Positions 29,301 through 35,293 are shown, counted from the first letter of the stretch. The stretch: DNA of 54,227 nucleotides from an uncultured Litoreibacter sp. (GCA_947494435.1 CANLUY010000005.1:1-54227), one strand, 5' to 3'. Notes: generated from the sequence alone by a model not told the origin. Numbers and translations: made by a program.

Positions 29301-31559
29301 ACCAGATTAGAAAATATAGATGGCGTTGTAATCTCTGCAGGACGAGACATCACAGTCGGAACAGAGAGTCTTCTAGATGCTAAACGAGATATAAACGTTT
29401 CAAGCGGTGCAGCTGTCACTTTTGAGAGCTACGCAAATTTGACTGCCGGGACAGAGGCTCAAATCACAGCAACTTCTATTGGAATTGGCACACAATCTAC
29501 ACTCGCAGCAGCAGAGCTGGTCCGACTGCAAGCGATGGACATCGCCGCTAGTGATAACCTGCGCCTGCGGTCGCTTGGCACGATAGATGTTGCGGCAAGC
29601 AATACGTTCACCGTTGCAAATGGGTTTGTGTCGTCGTCCCAGTTCGACACGACATTCACTGCGCAAGCTCTGGCTTTTGGTGACCGCTCTAATATTTCAT
29701 CAGAGAATGGCAATGTCACAATTGCCTCTACGGTTGGAGATCTAAGCTTTGGTCAGCGAATGATCGGTCGTGCACAGAACGGGACATTCCAACCGGCTGC
29801 AGCGCAGGATCTGGCAATCGGCTCTGCGGCGCGGCTTGAGGGAATTGAAAACATAATCGTCAGCGCAGGGCGTGACATTGCATTCGGGCAAGACGCGCTG
29901 CTGAAAGCGACCCGACACCTGAATATCTCCTCCGGCGCTGAATTGAGATTTGGATCCTTTGCAACAGCCTCGACCGTCTCTGGCGATATAGACGTTGCAA
30001 GCCAAACGGCCTTGCGGATGGAGGAGGGGTCACAGATCAGTTCGGTGTCAGGCGAGGTGCGCGTTACAACAGGAACGGACTTGGTCGCAACACGGATCGA
30101 GACCGGCAATGCAACCGCGGCAGCGTTGAATGTCACGGTCGGCGGGACGCTACGTGCGACGGATCCAGCGCAAACAGTTCTTGTTGCGAACGCAATTGGC
30201 GCAACGACAACGCTCAATCTGGCGCAGGTACCTATGACTGGTCCAAAAGGGCTGAATGTTCAGCTTGATACGCTGGATGCCACCATTCAACAGGGTGACC
30301 TCCACCTTTATGAAGCCGATGCCATCAAACTGGGCAAGGTCAAAATCCTGGATGGCACGTTTGATCTATTCGCGGCCGGTGATGTGACTATCGGCAACTT
30401 GGCAGCCAAAGATGCGATCGTCGTCAGTTCTGAGTCCAATCTGCTCAGCGATGCAGCAATGCTTGATGCGGACGTGTCCTATCTGTTTGCATTTGGTGGG
30501 TCGATCGGCGGGGTGGCAGGTGCCACGTTCCGAGGTGATGTAACGTCTGGAGTGTTGAACCTGTATGCCCGCGATAATGCCTCTTATACGGAAACAGCAG
30601 GCAATGCCGAATTTGGCTATGCGCTGACAACTCGTGGCGATCTAAGTGTCACCACCGAAGAAACCGACGCTTTACTTGAGATCGCGCGACTAGGGGCAGG
30701 TGGCAATCTGGCATTGACCAGCCGTGGCGGGATCACCTTGGATGCATTGGGTGGCGGAGAGGTTGACCTCATTGACGAAACGGCGCGCGCCTTGGTGTTC
30801 CGCGGTGCGAATCCATATGGAAGTGTAAGTGTTGAGACGCCAGAAACGCTATCCTTGCGGTCAATTGGCGAAGGGGCGAAGCTGGAAATCGGTCTGCTGA
30901 ACGCGAAAAGTGCCGTCGAGCTTCAAGCTGATATTATCAAAGCCAATCTGTTTGACGAAACGCCAGATAACGGCGTGCAACTGCGCGTGTCTGGAATTGA
31001 TGGCGCTGTCGCACAGCGCGTTGATGTGAACGTCATTGGGGACCCACAAAGCAACGACGTTACAACCGAGGGCGCGTTGACCCTGAGCTTTGCGCGTTTT
31101 GAAACAGGTGAGATCGCAACCGTTGGGTCAGCGCTGATCGCTAAAGATGTTGTGGTGACCAAAGAAGCGTGGTTCCGTCAAAAGTCCTTCGACCTGTTCG
31201 TAAACGCATCTTTCGAGGGCATTGTTGAGGATGCTGACGCGCAAGCGCTTGCCGTGGCACGTCAAGGGGGCAACCTGATTGCCGGACCAATCGCTTTCGC
31301 AATGACGGATGACAGGCAGCTTGCCACAGACACTCTGGTCATCAACCGCAAACTCGAGGATGTCGGCCTGAACGGGCTGCGGTCGCTCTTTGAAGGTGCG
31401 CTTACGGAATTATTGCTCAATCTGGATTCCGAGGCGGGACCGGCGAATGAAACCAGATTGAAGCTTCTGTCGGCCTACCTTGATTTCCTCGGTCAACCAG
31501 AACGACGTCGCCAATCCAAGAACACCCTCGTCCTTCCACTGGTTATCGCAAGCCGCTGA
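14364..31559 (+). CDS. Giant TpsA filamentous adhesin (FHA/LktA-like exoprotein)
   Basis: 5,731 residues, very large even for TpsA proteins. It opens with a long signal peptide (basic KRSMSFALKRFGREL, then a hydrophobic stretch ending near VYADV) and a TPS secretion domain (about 36-190) containing GLNAFNEFSIDSGKT and VFIVDHNGFVVGSTGTIN. The remainder is mostly short Gly/Ala/Asp/Thr-rich repeats (for example VSGAAVGASGSG, AGGDVTIDAKTV) expected to form a right-handed beta-helix rod. Departures from that pattern are a tyrosine-rich region (about 3,740-3,850), a helical tandem repeat (about 4,114-4,306), a DIDGDGTPDL calcium-binding-like loop near 4,387, and two near-identical 108-residue blocks (about 4,870-4,978 and 5,046-5,154). 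No C-terminal toxin domain is recognisable. The start has GGAG 12 bases upstream, rather far. It is the last gene of the operon and should reach the cell surface through the TpsB at 12277. Confidence 0.93.
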   Translation: MKRSMSFALKRFGRELTAYVSSGAIVVTSVLPVYADVVATPDGAGGTLTDTVISVSGNTSTVTTGTISGGVGLNAFNEFSIDSGKTVELVQPDGTNALVNVVNDASGTPSSVLGTLNISKAGDADGVNSSKVFIVDHNGFVVGSTGTINANTLVLSTAKASVGSQLIAGDSDAMSDLMAGSEELDPDADIRFLAGSNVNVSALELHVGAELILNGTVTVDAPGQEGSSVPVAVNSSHLTQAKGASVQGGVIHFGAKNASIGGTVRAKRGAQGGQISGRVSGSLAVTSGATLDVSGVSFDGGSILFGGDQATDFVATSDSALTFSAGATIDASSDTGTGGFFFARGGSLNFGGTLNLMGGGAALLEARTSTTFTGATTTNGGDIAALSDAIIVAPGGSIDTTSGSIAGDISLIGTDITIGSGAILNADVAGTNTGGLVALLATERASEVGFPVSDDGATAQIALNNANVDGGAVVISAFARTANLVDATNAASVESQTSDAESNDGVFTDAFNDLTSRISELATKGRELFSKKLPIQFKDIDATAAISITNSTIDARGNWKGVGGPAAAAGLIADNGILRKTGLQTRDYTALLGKPLTAMTQLPNAFNATTDSLYIHANAETEIDIKPASFLLSTATSITDTKSTVRVENSDLTATSGDVVLNSSVQDTLSIDILGSGVKGVAVATIVATHNSVNQLLVLDGSVTANAGDIRAAALTGKAHELSNRVGAGDGGTAAVAVTVSMGSSFTEAALGGTLSAQNLDLDAETLYFQKSHETQASLGDASNVSDAVPTSAAGLAAKLGAERLKQSLNNGDDEDPTKNKLGIGLAVDIQLDTNRTLASLGGTYRDLTAGSTDLQMAPATVTIGSAVTVDATQRFGRFDEGGEVVTRKVRASMQDLSSALRRIRQQAGMSAAPDLGTDVALFGTLSMSQMSGATRAEIGSGAVVNAGSVVVDALTEYQTVSNLLNFRDRWRFFTNELTKIDATGTLIGNPSSVPDLDAATDGIVFVTTSVGIKSGQGSDVTGDQKFAMGVSVNLFETDNDTIARIGDNASITTSGDVVVTAKQEALFTHLSASSGGAAKLLPNGASNLVGAHVSVPRMLSTVIAEVGDATVNAGGDLNILAENDVIQLGVAKSGGSAAKAAINGAVAANIFETTTVARLGEQARVNVQDIRIEAVDSSMLVSIAGATASGVNLGFGASAVINLIKRDTRAEIGNSDVVSLAAAGGRRIDARTLNIYAANTGIIFGSALAGTKVAGSAAGSAAAGAQDNDQQLAAPAALLSNDENAAVAAQNNTQSAPDATGASRASGFAISGSVVLNLFQKNDVTAGINTRTTIAAANSVTVLAENTARDAALAGSVAIGLGLDLSANALAGAVAVKKDTRNTRSIFRGATITGLTVSADARDAARSVTVAVSGSGGKSTLAALAGSVSTNIEAGETLVLVQGATVTTTVSQTFIARNQGQQFGIAGGVSASVGGQLGIGFGVATNDSSRDAKLFETGSTLTSPSVSMRSLSELEVYGIAASGGLARLSLGGSAVANTVSGSAITRLDGTRIVGGNVVIDARSGNELWAYTGNLSVAAKAAIGGAVSTNLHDGGAQAIVSDADITGDDISVTAGAQADLTARALALSTAATGAVGIGIAVNKTGMTVLADIDSSDLLARGNITVSSNAVANVSGLTFAGADGGVVAATGTATYNEANNTVETFVRDQDRTDASRLFAKGSIAVTSAADTNVVLLGGRDKLPNLNGNITAAGTAGFGASITINSTNNQVTTALLDEASVQGFGASTVGTRLGAYRGVLVDAYAVTDVDAMAISGGAAVNAALTGIFVYNTVSDDVATNVGDGLTAKINTVTGLDAALSSEISGTVDIYAALGGTDFSANAGQSVRISAAALNAIDNFALAVAVSGAAVGASGSGNLIDSTAQVIANTATVNAQSDIDVLADVTSRVTTYALGASGGKAAGSASVTYNSIKSAALVNLIGTGLSAGGAVSVTSNVDTDLTSYAGNLAVGGAAGAGAVLVNILATQSEVRTTATTVDRYNLFDTPPASGPVGEIRPTYVPGLITAGGDVTIDAKTVNVATSNAISGAVGGGFVAISSAINLMESQTGVVIAPNFAIEGDDVSISAIEQTRLSDLVGVLAGGGAGVGGSLNYVDFAGNASVIIGTEARIAAEGDLSLNAQADRDVDGMVGMASIVGGSALSAVISIINIGGKAIDESGKGGLILNQSQTALSDDPTAGQQTGSLGAMTSRSGATGAVGVLDADRQSADIAPTGARVDNVGVVIAADATLQAGGNLDLLAQSNTAIDQTVGVVSVGMAALSAAVGVTNLSSKARIDIHTGARILSDNVITIAAGTAARPNQTSIESTVYSVAASGGANASAGVSVANAKTQTDVVIAGGVRIGTVTNAGTGNAAAAGDTLDLPAKVNIKSTRADTIQTTITNFGLAGAAAVGAAYAEANNAGTANVTIGASNGSVTNIASGNVLVEASDLSRVSATTTSAQGGTLAGVSGAFALTSNTGGTAVLMARTAVNAATFALNNTSSAQAASDGTGLALGALAIGVTIAEAYFDASLTTELNAVTVDAVTIELVTEIRQDGANRNVFADALAGSGGILAGGGAVARALSNYRITTTIDGGADAVLATRLSASGQAIVRTNANNFSSQADASGVAAGAIAVGVVIGEVGQKDRSGEVLTDIRSGTITGLNGVFIGSDNSQVQGIKVVSGSGGLVSGAGAEAKTYVNGKSTTKIGDSGAVTLIAGNPLAPEESRFNGELTVLASQDTKINSFIDNTSASAVGFSGGFTTANVTSDVDVIIGSGARTIANFYTINAFNALTRAQGSNSIKSKSGGGLVGAAISSDVIATVNTDVTIKDQAELRQIGDPTFAKGFIIGSEANLRVEDRQLLDAGGLIAVPIGRSAITVNQTGSVTIGLAKIRAAGKLDIYSGANATLKAEAHSTTYGLAGTASSKTYATYNATNTVDILPGADILSFTDIALRAGQGSGGEQRVDVDAESRSFNKTAVAIEIDPVANAISNVVANVNIGAGSKVIAYQDIDLIASGGRRDVRGFGLAKDFYKEVVAAAASIVGASLVLDIETGETTNNATGTVTVNGEVRSGAFNRRVLYLDDNDVLNNGLLETARDSGVFESNADAPDPSLYLIERNVDLGLPIQARITSLEALITDPATSAADKARYSASRLVLLNRLSDLAGELSTVVTVDYLRASEGSVRIEGDVLTGSATGSLYAASEADIRIYSTSGAQLNILGLEIAEVEGGDITFNEALIAAGSPDYAFNVSFGQVVDGENLVSIITNRPLAGPPNAAALGNIDLLGTVSNFTGDVAVNTEEGSITQSAPVNSENYAATALKGSVNIGPTDGIDDRGGKPSVTYGNYVRNSEGISNVLYNIGVRNNFGRIDTSYARSSRTSTNSFAYRAPTGFTTAGRSITILAEYTNINTLLRAGTGSYKVTIGAEIDNVVAGLRASGGTGRTRLDSLASPSRNGVVRTSAISNDTNAEIYYNYETGKIEIEDMKVRGGAIYVVSNVISTGFGALEAVDGFGSLSLNSQAQTDVVINSIDLGGSANGSALEGLVRITDLSKYSNYTGGGPAPFLTTDYRSIGGVVRVYDNNAQADGSSGEETIQDAFGNNVIRPARLVSNPETSGSDFIYRPVVDRDYVAVTEKTRLLKLDQFDVSIVHGNGSTISDPRFSAWYRERKIPVSDAGVIANSENLIASAAASRPFVARSLGGSDYAYAYDHSRNTYRLAQGARYYDYVDVYGKTHRIFLNAGLHNLADQVANPFDDRTGRVNAGFERIYNIWPGDQSYYSLIYDIEPGLRSSERELNIRHKIIDMRSALFYETERHVHRFKADYGIAVRFSGSQTAGTNITANGNVILNKDIFNRFGETSITSQTGSILSATPNVEIKGANLNLSAVNGSIGGIGGPLRIDLSDDTNPDPNIVTPGRLSAVAGQGIDIFEISGDLRIDQLETTQRGTADFGAQVGGIKIKAQGNIIQTGAASAFKGSDISLDSQSGGIFREGVSGSEALLVDTEFGRLDAAAQTDITVREVAGDLGIGTVSSVTGNVTLEVPTGRALDRNNVEVRDTRTLAQLNTLWSKELALTASSVEYAERITTYQDRFTAEYQAYWAKRTANGGAGPVVFTLDPSVEAELRASGQSDADVTAYIARLQALYTQWNSEGSFDQTYTYIATAPEIADLTAAPTAYDTRIAEQISAFESRFTAEYRTYWEKRNAGGGLGNVVFALDPTVEANMRASGLGNARVDDYIAEYQALYTQWNGESNFDQNYSYTATASEIASLTEGSVWTTEDLTTSIRAGLVLETGDTNIRLENPNVIASGDITITARDGIGEIKDPYELVKPAAGSTLTARDLEVLALADKDDFDIDGDGTPDLSAAGNTLIRQEEDLNFAFTEDLNGRATGDLRLTSNFNEIYLASETAAEINKVHGSGAVELRVDGLLTNANVETFAVAGQDVLLESGALSDIGEAGGALTVNILAGGTLSARSGKNIYLDAPTAAGVAGDLPIATIFAGDHLTLTAAGAITDAIGSGLERIIAGSADITGATLGTAGTPLGVAIVDPETGAADLTSTLGEINVFSARDFALSGFSSQTGGRLATTNGAALELRGPSPISFAGNAAFQLDLDGALSFSGVTGPAITGGTLDVVSRIGFGTDPQRLTTQVANLNFAPSSSSPVAAPLSVWIANTGDLTVGTVNQTGSTVSQTGISTTGDLTLGSFGVAGELDFDAGGRIESGVIAANRLELKAAGDIGRGKALALSVNTLDIETTNGDARAALTGGDVTIERADIGGRLDLQITGGDATIGPDGIRTSGTAQITSVQDLILAAGTDLSAGRNLDLNADTIIAQDGVELAAADLVRLQAMDIAASDNLSLRSLGTTNVAASNSFNVASGFVTSSEFDTTFTAQALAFGDRSNISSENGNVTIASTVGDLSFGKRMIGRAQNGTFQLAAAQDLAIGNATRLENIDGVVISAGRDITVGTESLLDAKRDINVSSGAAVTFESYANLTAGTEAQITATSIGIGTQSTLAAAELVRLQAMDIAASDNLRLRSLGTIDVAASNTFTVANGFVSSSQFDTTFTAQALAFGDRSNISSENGNVTIASTVGDLSFGQRMIGRAQNGTFQPAAAQDLAIGSAARLEGIENIIVSAGRDIAFGQDALLKATRHLNISSGAELRFGSFATASTVSGDIDVASQTALRMEEGSQISSVSGEVRVTTGTDLVATRIETGNATAAALNVTVGGTLRATDPAQTVLVANAIGATTTLNLAQVPMTGPKGLNVQLDTLDATIQQGDLHLYEADAIKLGKVKILDGTFDLFAAGDVTIGNLAAKDAIVVSSESNLLSDAAMLDADVSYLFAFGGSIGGVAGATFRGDVTSGVLNLYARDNASYTETAGNAEFGYALTTRGDLSVTTEETDALLEIARLGAGGNLALTSRGGITLDALGGGEVDLIDETARALVFRGANPYGSVSVETPETLSLRSIGEGAKLEIGLLNAKSAVELQADIIKANLFDETPDNGVQLRVSGIDGAVAQRVDVNVIGDPQSNDVTTEGALTLSFARFETGEIATVGSALIAKDVVVTKEAWFRQKSFDLFVNASFEGIVEDADAQALAVARQGGNLIAGPIAFAMTDDRQLATDTLVINRKLEDVGLNGLRSLFEGALTELLLNLDSEAGPANETRLKLLSAYLDFLGQPERRRQSKNTLVLPLVIASR
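26703..27284 (+). repeat. Tandem ~98-residue helical repeat inside TpsA
   Basis: Two consecutive units (26703-26990 and 26991-27284) share RFTAEYxxYWxKR, LDPxVEAxxRASG and YxALYTQWNxExxFDQxYxY, with the RFTAEY motifs exactly 300 bp apart. They are rich in Glu, Arg, Trp and Tyr and should be alpha-helical, unlike the beta-helix around them, so they may form a projecting module. Confidence 0.85.
28973..29295 (+). repeat. Near-identical 323-bp internal repeat of tpsA, copy 1
   Basis: This block (from ACTCGCAGCAGCAG to GGATCTGGCAATCGG) recurs 528 bp later at 29501-29823 with few differences, in the same reading frame (176-residue offset). It encodes VRLQAMDIAASDNL, FTAQALAFGDRSN and STVGDLSFG. 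The identity at DNA level points to a recent duplication or gene conversion. Confidence 0.9.
29501..29823 (+). repeat. Near-identical 323-bp internal repeat of tpsA, copy 2
   Basis: Second copy of the block at 28973-29295. Differences such as SLGTTNV/SLGTIDV and GKRMIG/GQRMIG show limited divergence. Recombination between the copies would remove exactly 176 residues in frame. Confidence 0.9.
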
Positions 31560-31647
31560 TCCGTTCTGATGTAATGCTCTGAATGAACATTATGTTAACA
31601 ACAACCGCTTTGTGAGAAACGCGGCGCAGAATTTATTTTCACGTTCC

Positions 31648-31663
31648 TGTGATGCGCGTCACA
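31648..31663. promoter_or_regulatory. Perfect Crp-type operator TGTGA-N6-TCACA
   Basis: TGTGATGCGCGTCACA matches the Crp consensus TGTGA-N6-TCACA at all ten specific positions, and even its spacer is self-complementary. It lies 80 bases upstream of the small secreted protein at 31744 and ahead of the caspase gene at 31990. A weak -10 (CAGGAT, 31685-31690) would put the site near -41.5, the usual class II activation distance; this promoter is tentative. The plasmid-encoded Crp-type protein (101-793) or the host Crp is the expected ligand. Confidence 0.75.
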
Positions 31664-31743
31664 GCGCGAAAACTGCCCTCTCTGCAGGATGTTCCCAGTA
31701 AGGGGATCACTGGAGGTCCCTTAGTATTAGAGGGGACACTAAT

Positions 31744-31920
31744 ATGCTTAACTACATTCTCTTTCCGCTTCTCTGCGCAGCAACTCTTGCGGCAGTTAAC
31801 TTTACCACTGAGCAAGTTATCCCGCCCGCAGATACTCTTGAACTGAGCAAAATTGATCCAAGCAAAGCACTCGATCTGATCCGCCGGATAAAGATCGCGT
31901 CTGGTGACGTCGCATCCTGA
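31744..31920 (+). CDS. Small secreted protein with DPxKxLDLIxRIK motif
   Basis: 58 residues from ATG 31744, with AGGGG 8 bases upstream. The N-terminus is a signal peptide (LNYILFPLLCAATLAAV). The C-terminal part DPSKALDLIRRIKIASG matches the C-terminus of the small protein at 53381-53686 (DPRKTLDLIKRIKSAGG) at 12 of 17 positions, so they share a domain. Function unknown. It is followed by the caspase gene after 69 bases, probably in one transcript under the Crp-type site. The shared motif with a protein at the other edge of the Tad-like locus suggests both belong to that system. Confidence 0.7.
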   Translation: MLNYILFPLLCAATLAAVNFTTEQVIPPADTLELSKIDPSKALDLIRRIKIASGDVAS

Positions 31921-31989
31921 ACGACGCGGCCGCGACCTGAACGTGGCGCGTTAGGATTTTGCGAACTGGAATGTGAAGAGGATCACTTT

Positions 31990-34455
31990 ATGACACGTCG
32001 TACCCTGCCCAGACTTCTAAAGGTTCTGATGGCCAGCACCATGCTCTCGTCTGGAGGAGCACTGGCGCAAAGCGGTCTGGAACTCGAACGCTTATTGGGC
32101 GGTGTGCCCGGCCAGCAAGCCTCCCGCGCCATTGATATCGAGACACGCGCATCGAAACGATATGCTGTTGTCATTGGGAATTCTGCCTATGCATCTATTC
32201 CCGCGTTGCCGAATGCGCATTCGGATGCGGATGTAATGTCAGATTTCTTCAAGCAACAAGGCTACGACGTTCATAAGCATCTCGACATCACCAAGCGCGG
32301 GTTTGAAGATACGCTGCGGCGTATTCTATTTGACGTCGACAAAGACACGGAAGTTGTCATTTTCTTCGCAGGTCACGGCTTCCAGATCGGGTCCGAGAAT
32401 TATCTCGTCCCGGTCGATGCAGACCTAGACACTGTTTATGACGTTCCATTTGAAGCCGTTTCACTCGGCTCGCTTGTCGGTATCGTTGGTGCGCGCGCCC
32501 GGTTGCAGGTTGTCATTCTGGACAGTTGCCGGGACAATCCCTTTGCCGGAAAAGCTGCTTTTACGCGGATCGGAAATGAATTGCGTGAAGCCCGTACCGG
32601 CTTTTCATCACAAGCGGCCCCGCTCAATTCAATGATGATCTTCTCAACGTCACCGGGATCCGTGGCCTTTGATGGGGACGGCGACAACAGCCCCTTCACA
32701 GCCGCATTGATTGAAGAAGCCAGTGAACAACCCGACGCTTTAGTCAAGGACGTGTTCGAAGGCGTGCGTCGTCTTGTCTATCAAAAGACCAATGGCCGCC
32801 AAGTGCCATGGGACAGCTCCACTTTGGTCGAACCGGCCAGTTTTGGGTTGGGCAATGCGCTGACAAAACCCATACTCGCCAGCAGCTCGGGCGGCGGAAT
32901 GATGCGGGGTTTGGCGCGAATTCTTGCCGTGGATGCAGCCGCCCCAGCCCAATCAACACCAGTTGCCAATGCCTCAGCAGCGCTTGAAGTTGACTTTGTC
33001 CCAGAGGTCGAGATTGGGTTTGCATTGCGTGATGCGCTTGATCTGACCCCCGCCGATACGGTTCGCGTCGTCTCGCAACCCAAGACCGGACGGTTGGTTT
33101 TACCCGATGACACAGGATTTCAACGTAGCGTTGAAGACGAAGACCTCACCAGCGCCGATGTTGATCGGCTCGTGCTTGTAAACGCTTCTGTGCAAGTGCC
33201 TGCGGTCAGTTTGAAAGATGGCATCCTGGGCGATCAGATCACCATAGAGGTCAACGGTGAGCCGCAGGTCATCGGGTTGGCGCTGAAGCCTGATGCCTGT
33301 GATTTTGAAGCTGGCGACCATCTTGATCCCGACGGGATGGGTCTGACACGATATGCTAACGAGTTGCGCCCTGAAATCGCCTTAGCCGCCTGCGAAGCAG
33401 CGCTGGACCGCGACCCGGACAATGCCAGATTCCACTACCAAAAGGCACGCGCCCACATAGCGCTTCGTCAATTTGACGAGGCTGGTGCAGCACTCGAGAA
33501 AGCGAAAGAGCTTGGACATACACGTGCGTGGCAGGCGTTAGGGAATTTCTATCTGAATGAGGCCAAGCGCAATGGCGGGCGCAGCAATCAACAAGCCTCT
33601 GAAGAGGTACTTCAGCTCTATGCACAAGGTGTCGAACGCGGTGACCCTTACGCATTCTACGCCCTCGGACGGCAATTCATGCGCTATGGCGGGACCAACG
33701 CAATTGAGATCGAAGGCTATGATCTGATGATGCGCTCACTTGAGGTTGGGCATACATTCGCGATGAATGAGTTGGGGTATTTTTACCTTGATGAAAAAAG
33801 CGAATTCTATGACGCCGAACGCGGCCTGCGGTACTTGCGCGAAAGTGCTGCGCGCGATGACATTTATGGCTTCAACAATATGGGATTAGTCTATTTGCGC
33901 GGAATGGGCGGCACGGAGGTCGACAACGCCGCCGCCTTCGACATGTTCCAGAAGGCAGCGGAAGGTGGGCATCCGAAAGGGCCATATAACCTCGCTCGGA
34001 TGCACCGCGACGGGTTGGTGACAGGTACGCCTGATTTGGTGTCCGCCGTTGAATGGTTTTCTGAAGGGCTAGAGCGTGGCGATGCCTCTGCAGGTGGCAA
34101 TGCATCCTATTTGATTGCTGTCAACGAAATAGAAGGCTTCGACATGACCGATGCAGCCGTGCTTGGTGCCAAGGCGGCAGCGCTTACCAGTCAGGCGAAA
34201 GCCTCCGAACAGTCTAAGGAGTTGATTGCATCCTACGCCACAGACGCGTTGCATTCAGGGACCCGCCGCATGATGCAAGACCTTGGCAGTGACATCGCGC
34301 CAGGCTTGGATTTCGGCCCCGATGCAATCGCAGAATATGAGCGCCTATTGGCGACGTTCGGGGCAACATCGACAGCTCAGACACCAGTGGACCGCATTAT
34401 TGAAGTCGCCACGCTTGTTTGGCAAAACTCACCGTTCCGCGTGGATTTATACTAA
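31990..34455 (+). CDS. Secreted caspase-family peptidase (C14) with Sel1/TPR repeats
   Basis: 821 residues. A signal peptide (ends near GGALAQ) sends it to the periplasm. The caspase fold spans about 55-270: the strand YAVVIGNSAY, catalytic histidine H129 in FFAGHGFQIG, and catalytic cysteine C180 in ILDSCRDNPFAG, with the typical SPFTAALIEE later. Residues about 290-430 form a linker domain; the C-terminal half (about 440-750) has TPR and Sel1-like repeats (YQKARAHIALRQFDEAGAAL, NNMGLVYLRGMGG, AAFDMFQKAAEGGHPKG). The catalytic pair is intact. AGAGGA lies 7 bases before the ATG. It converges on the Tad-like operon, which holds two further caspase-fold proteins, and sits behind the Crp-type site. 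Substrate unknown. Confidence 0.92.
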   Translation: MTRRTLPRLLKVLMASTMLSSGGALAQSGLELERLLGGVPGQQASRAIDIETRASKRYAVVIGNSAYASIPALPNAHSDADVMSDFFKQQGYDVHKHLDITKRGFEDTLRRILFDVDKDTEVVIFFAGHGFQIGSENYLVPVDADLDTVYDVPFEAVSLGSLVGIVGARARLQVVILDSCRDNPFAGKAAFTRIGNELREARTGFSSQAAPLNSMMIFSTSPGSVAFDGDGDNSPFTAALIEEASEQPDALVKDVFEGVRRLVYQKTNGRQVPWDSSTLVEPASFGLGNALTKPILASSSGGGMMRGLARILAVDAAAPAQSTPVANASAALEVDFVPEVEIGFALRDALDLTPADTVRVVSQPKTGRLVLPDDTGFQRSVEDEDLTSADVDRLVLVNASVQVPAVSLKDGILGDQITIEVNGEPQVIGLALKPDACDFEAGDHLDPDGMGLTRYANELRPEIALAACEAALDRDPDNARFHYQKARAHIALRQFDEAGAALEKAKELGHTRAWQALGNFYLNEAKRNGGRSNQQASEEVLQLYAQGVERGDPYAFYALGRQFMRYGGTNAIEIEGYDLMMRSLEVGHTFAMNELGYFYLDEKSEFYDAERGLRYLRESAARDDIYGFNNMGLVYLRGMGGTEVDNAAAFDMFQKAAEGGHPKGPYNLARMHRDGLVTGTPDLVSAVEWFSEGLERGDASAGGNASYLIAVNEIEGFDMTDAAVLGAKAAALTSQAKASEQSKELIASYATDALHSGTRRMMQDLGSDIAPGLDFGPDAIAEYERLLATFGATSTAQTPVDRIIEVATLVWQNSPFRVDLY

Positions 34456-34483
34456 ATTTCTGGCGACAAACGTCCGAAAGCAT

Positions 34484-34514
34484 AGACCCGCGCTTGGTGT
34501 TTAGGCGCGGGTCT
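34484..34514. terminator. Bidirectional hairpin between the caspase gene and the Tad-like operon
   Basis: A 10-bp perfect stem AGACCCGCGC (34484-34493) with GCGCGGGTCT (34505-34514) and an 11-base loop lies between convergent genes. No long T run follows on either strand, so termination may be incomplete or Rho-assisted. Confidence 0.6.
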
Positions 34515-35260
34515 TAAGGTTTGGGCTGGTGCGCTGCGTTAAACTCGGACTGCGCCAGTGACTGCGCAATCAGCCTGCGCTGTGTGAGCAATGAGATCCG
34601 ATATGTGTCCTCAAGAAAACCGTTGGACGCAATCAGCACCCGCTTCTGATCAGCCGTGATCCGTTCATCGACGCGCCGTTCCAGCAACTTGCCAAACCGC
34701 AAATCCTCAATCAACTTTTCCGTTGTCTTCGGCGACATATCATCAATCAAAAGGTGGCCGTATTCATAGATCGCGAAGATCGGCATATTGAACTCACGGA
34801 TCGTATCGAGGACTTTTGCCTTACGTTCCGGACGGACAATCGCCTTCTTAAACTCCTTCACACTCTTGAGGAATCCCGGATCATTGATCTGCTGTTCGAT
34901 CTTGTCATTGTGGCTTTCGATGAAATTCGAAATCTGCTGCGCGTCGGTGCAATCCAAGGCTTTGAGAAAGAACAAGAATTGCGTGAAATGCAGCAGATAA
35001 TCGTGCCCGTTAGAACCCATTATTGTCGGGAATTCCGATAGCGGGGCAGTTTCTTCGAGCTTCTTTCGTACTGTTTCAAAGAACCAGTTTTCGGCCCTTA
35101 ATGACGCTTCAACCGTCTCAAAAGCGCGCACGAGACTGTCGCGTTCTGCTGTGATCGTTGCTTCGCTGTCCTGCACGGCCGCCTCAATGATATCTCTCCC
35201 ACCTTTCAGGATGGTCAGCTTTGTCTGGCGACGTGTCAAGTAGCTGTCAAAGGGCGGCAT
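34514..35260 (-). CDS. Helical protein of unknown family, last gene of the Tad-like operon
   Basis: 248 residues from ATG 35260 (GGTGG 6 bases upstream; a GTG at 35269 is possible). No signal peptide or membrane helix, so probably cytoplasmic. It is charged and predicted helical throughout (AERDSLVRAFETVEASLRAE, SVKEFKKAIVRPERKAKVLD). I do not recognise a family. It follows the prepilin peptidase gene by 33 bases in the same direction and ends in the convergent hairpin. It may be a cytoplasmic regulator or adaptor of the machine, but this rests on position only. Confidence 0.7.
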   Translation of the reverse strand: MPPFDSYLTRRQTKLTILKGGRDIIEAAVQDSEATITAERDSLVRAFETVEASLRAENWFFETVRKKLEETAPLSEFPTIMGSNGHDYLLHFTQFLFFLKALDCTDAQQISNFIESHNDKIEQQINDPGFLKSVKEFKKAIVRPERKAKVLDTIREFNMPIFAIYEYGHLLIDDMSPKTTEKLIEDLRFGKLLERRVDERITADQKRVLIASNGFLEDTYRISLLTQRRLIAQSLAQSEFNAAHQPKP

Positions 35261-35293
35261 ACGCGCCACCGTCAGGTAGAGAAGGAAGGCAGC

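Noticed and set aside
28973-29823. Direct repeats as a mobile element
   Set aside because: They are in frame within tpsA, have no inverted ends and no transposase.
14454-31162. Many open frames of 60-300 codons on the opposite strand and in other frames across the adhesin gene
   Set aside because: They are shadows of a 17-kb repetitive, GC-rich frame; they lack ribosome sites and family motifs and have the skewed composition of antisense translations.
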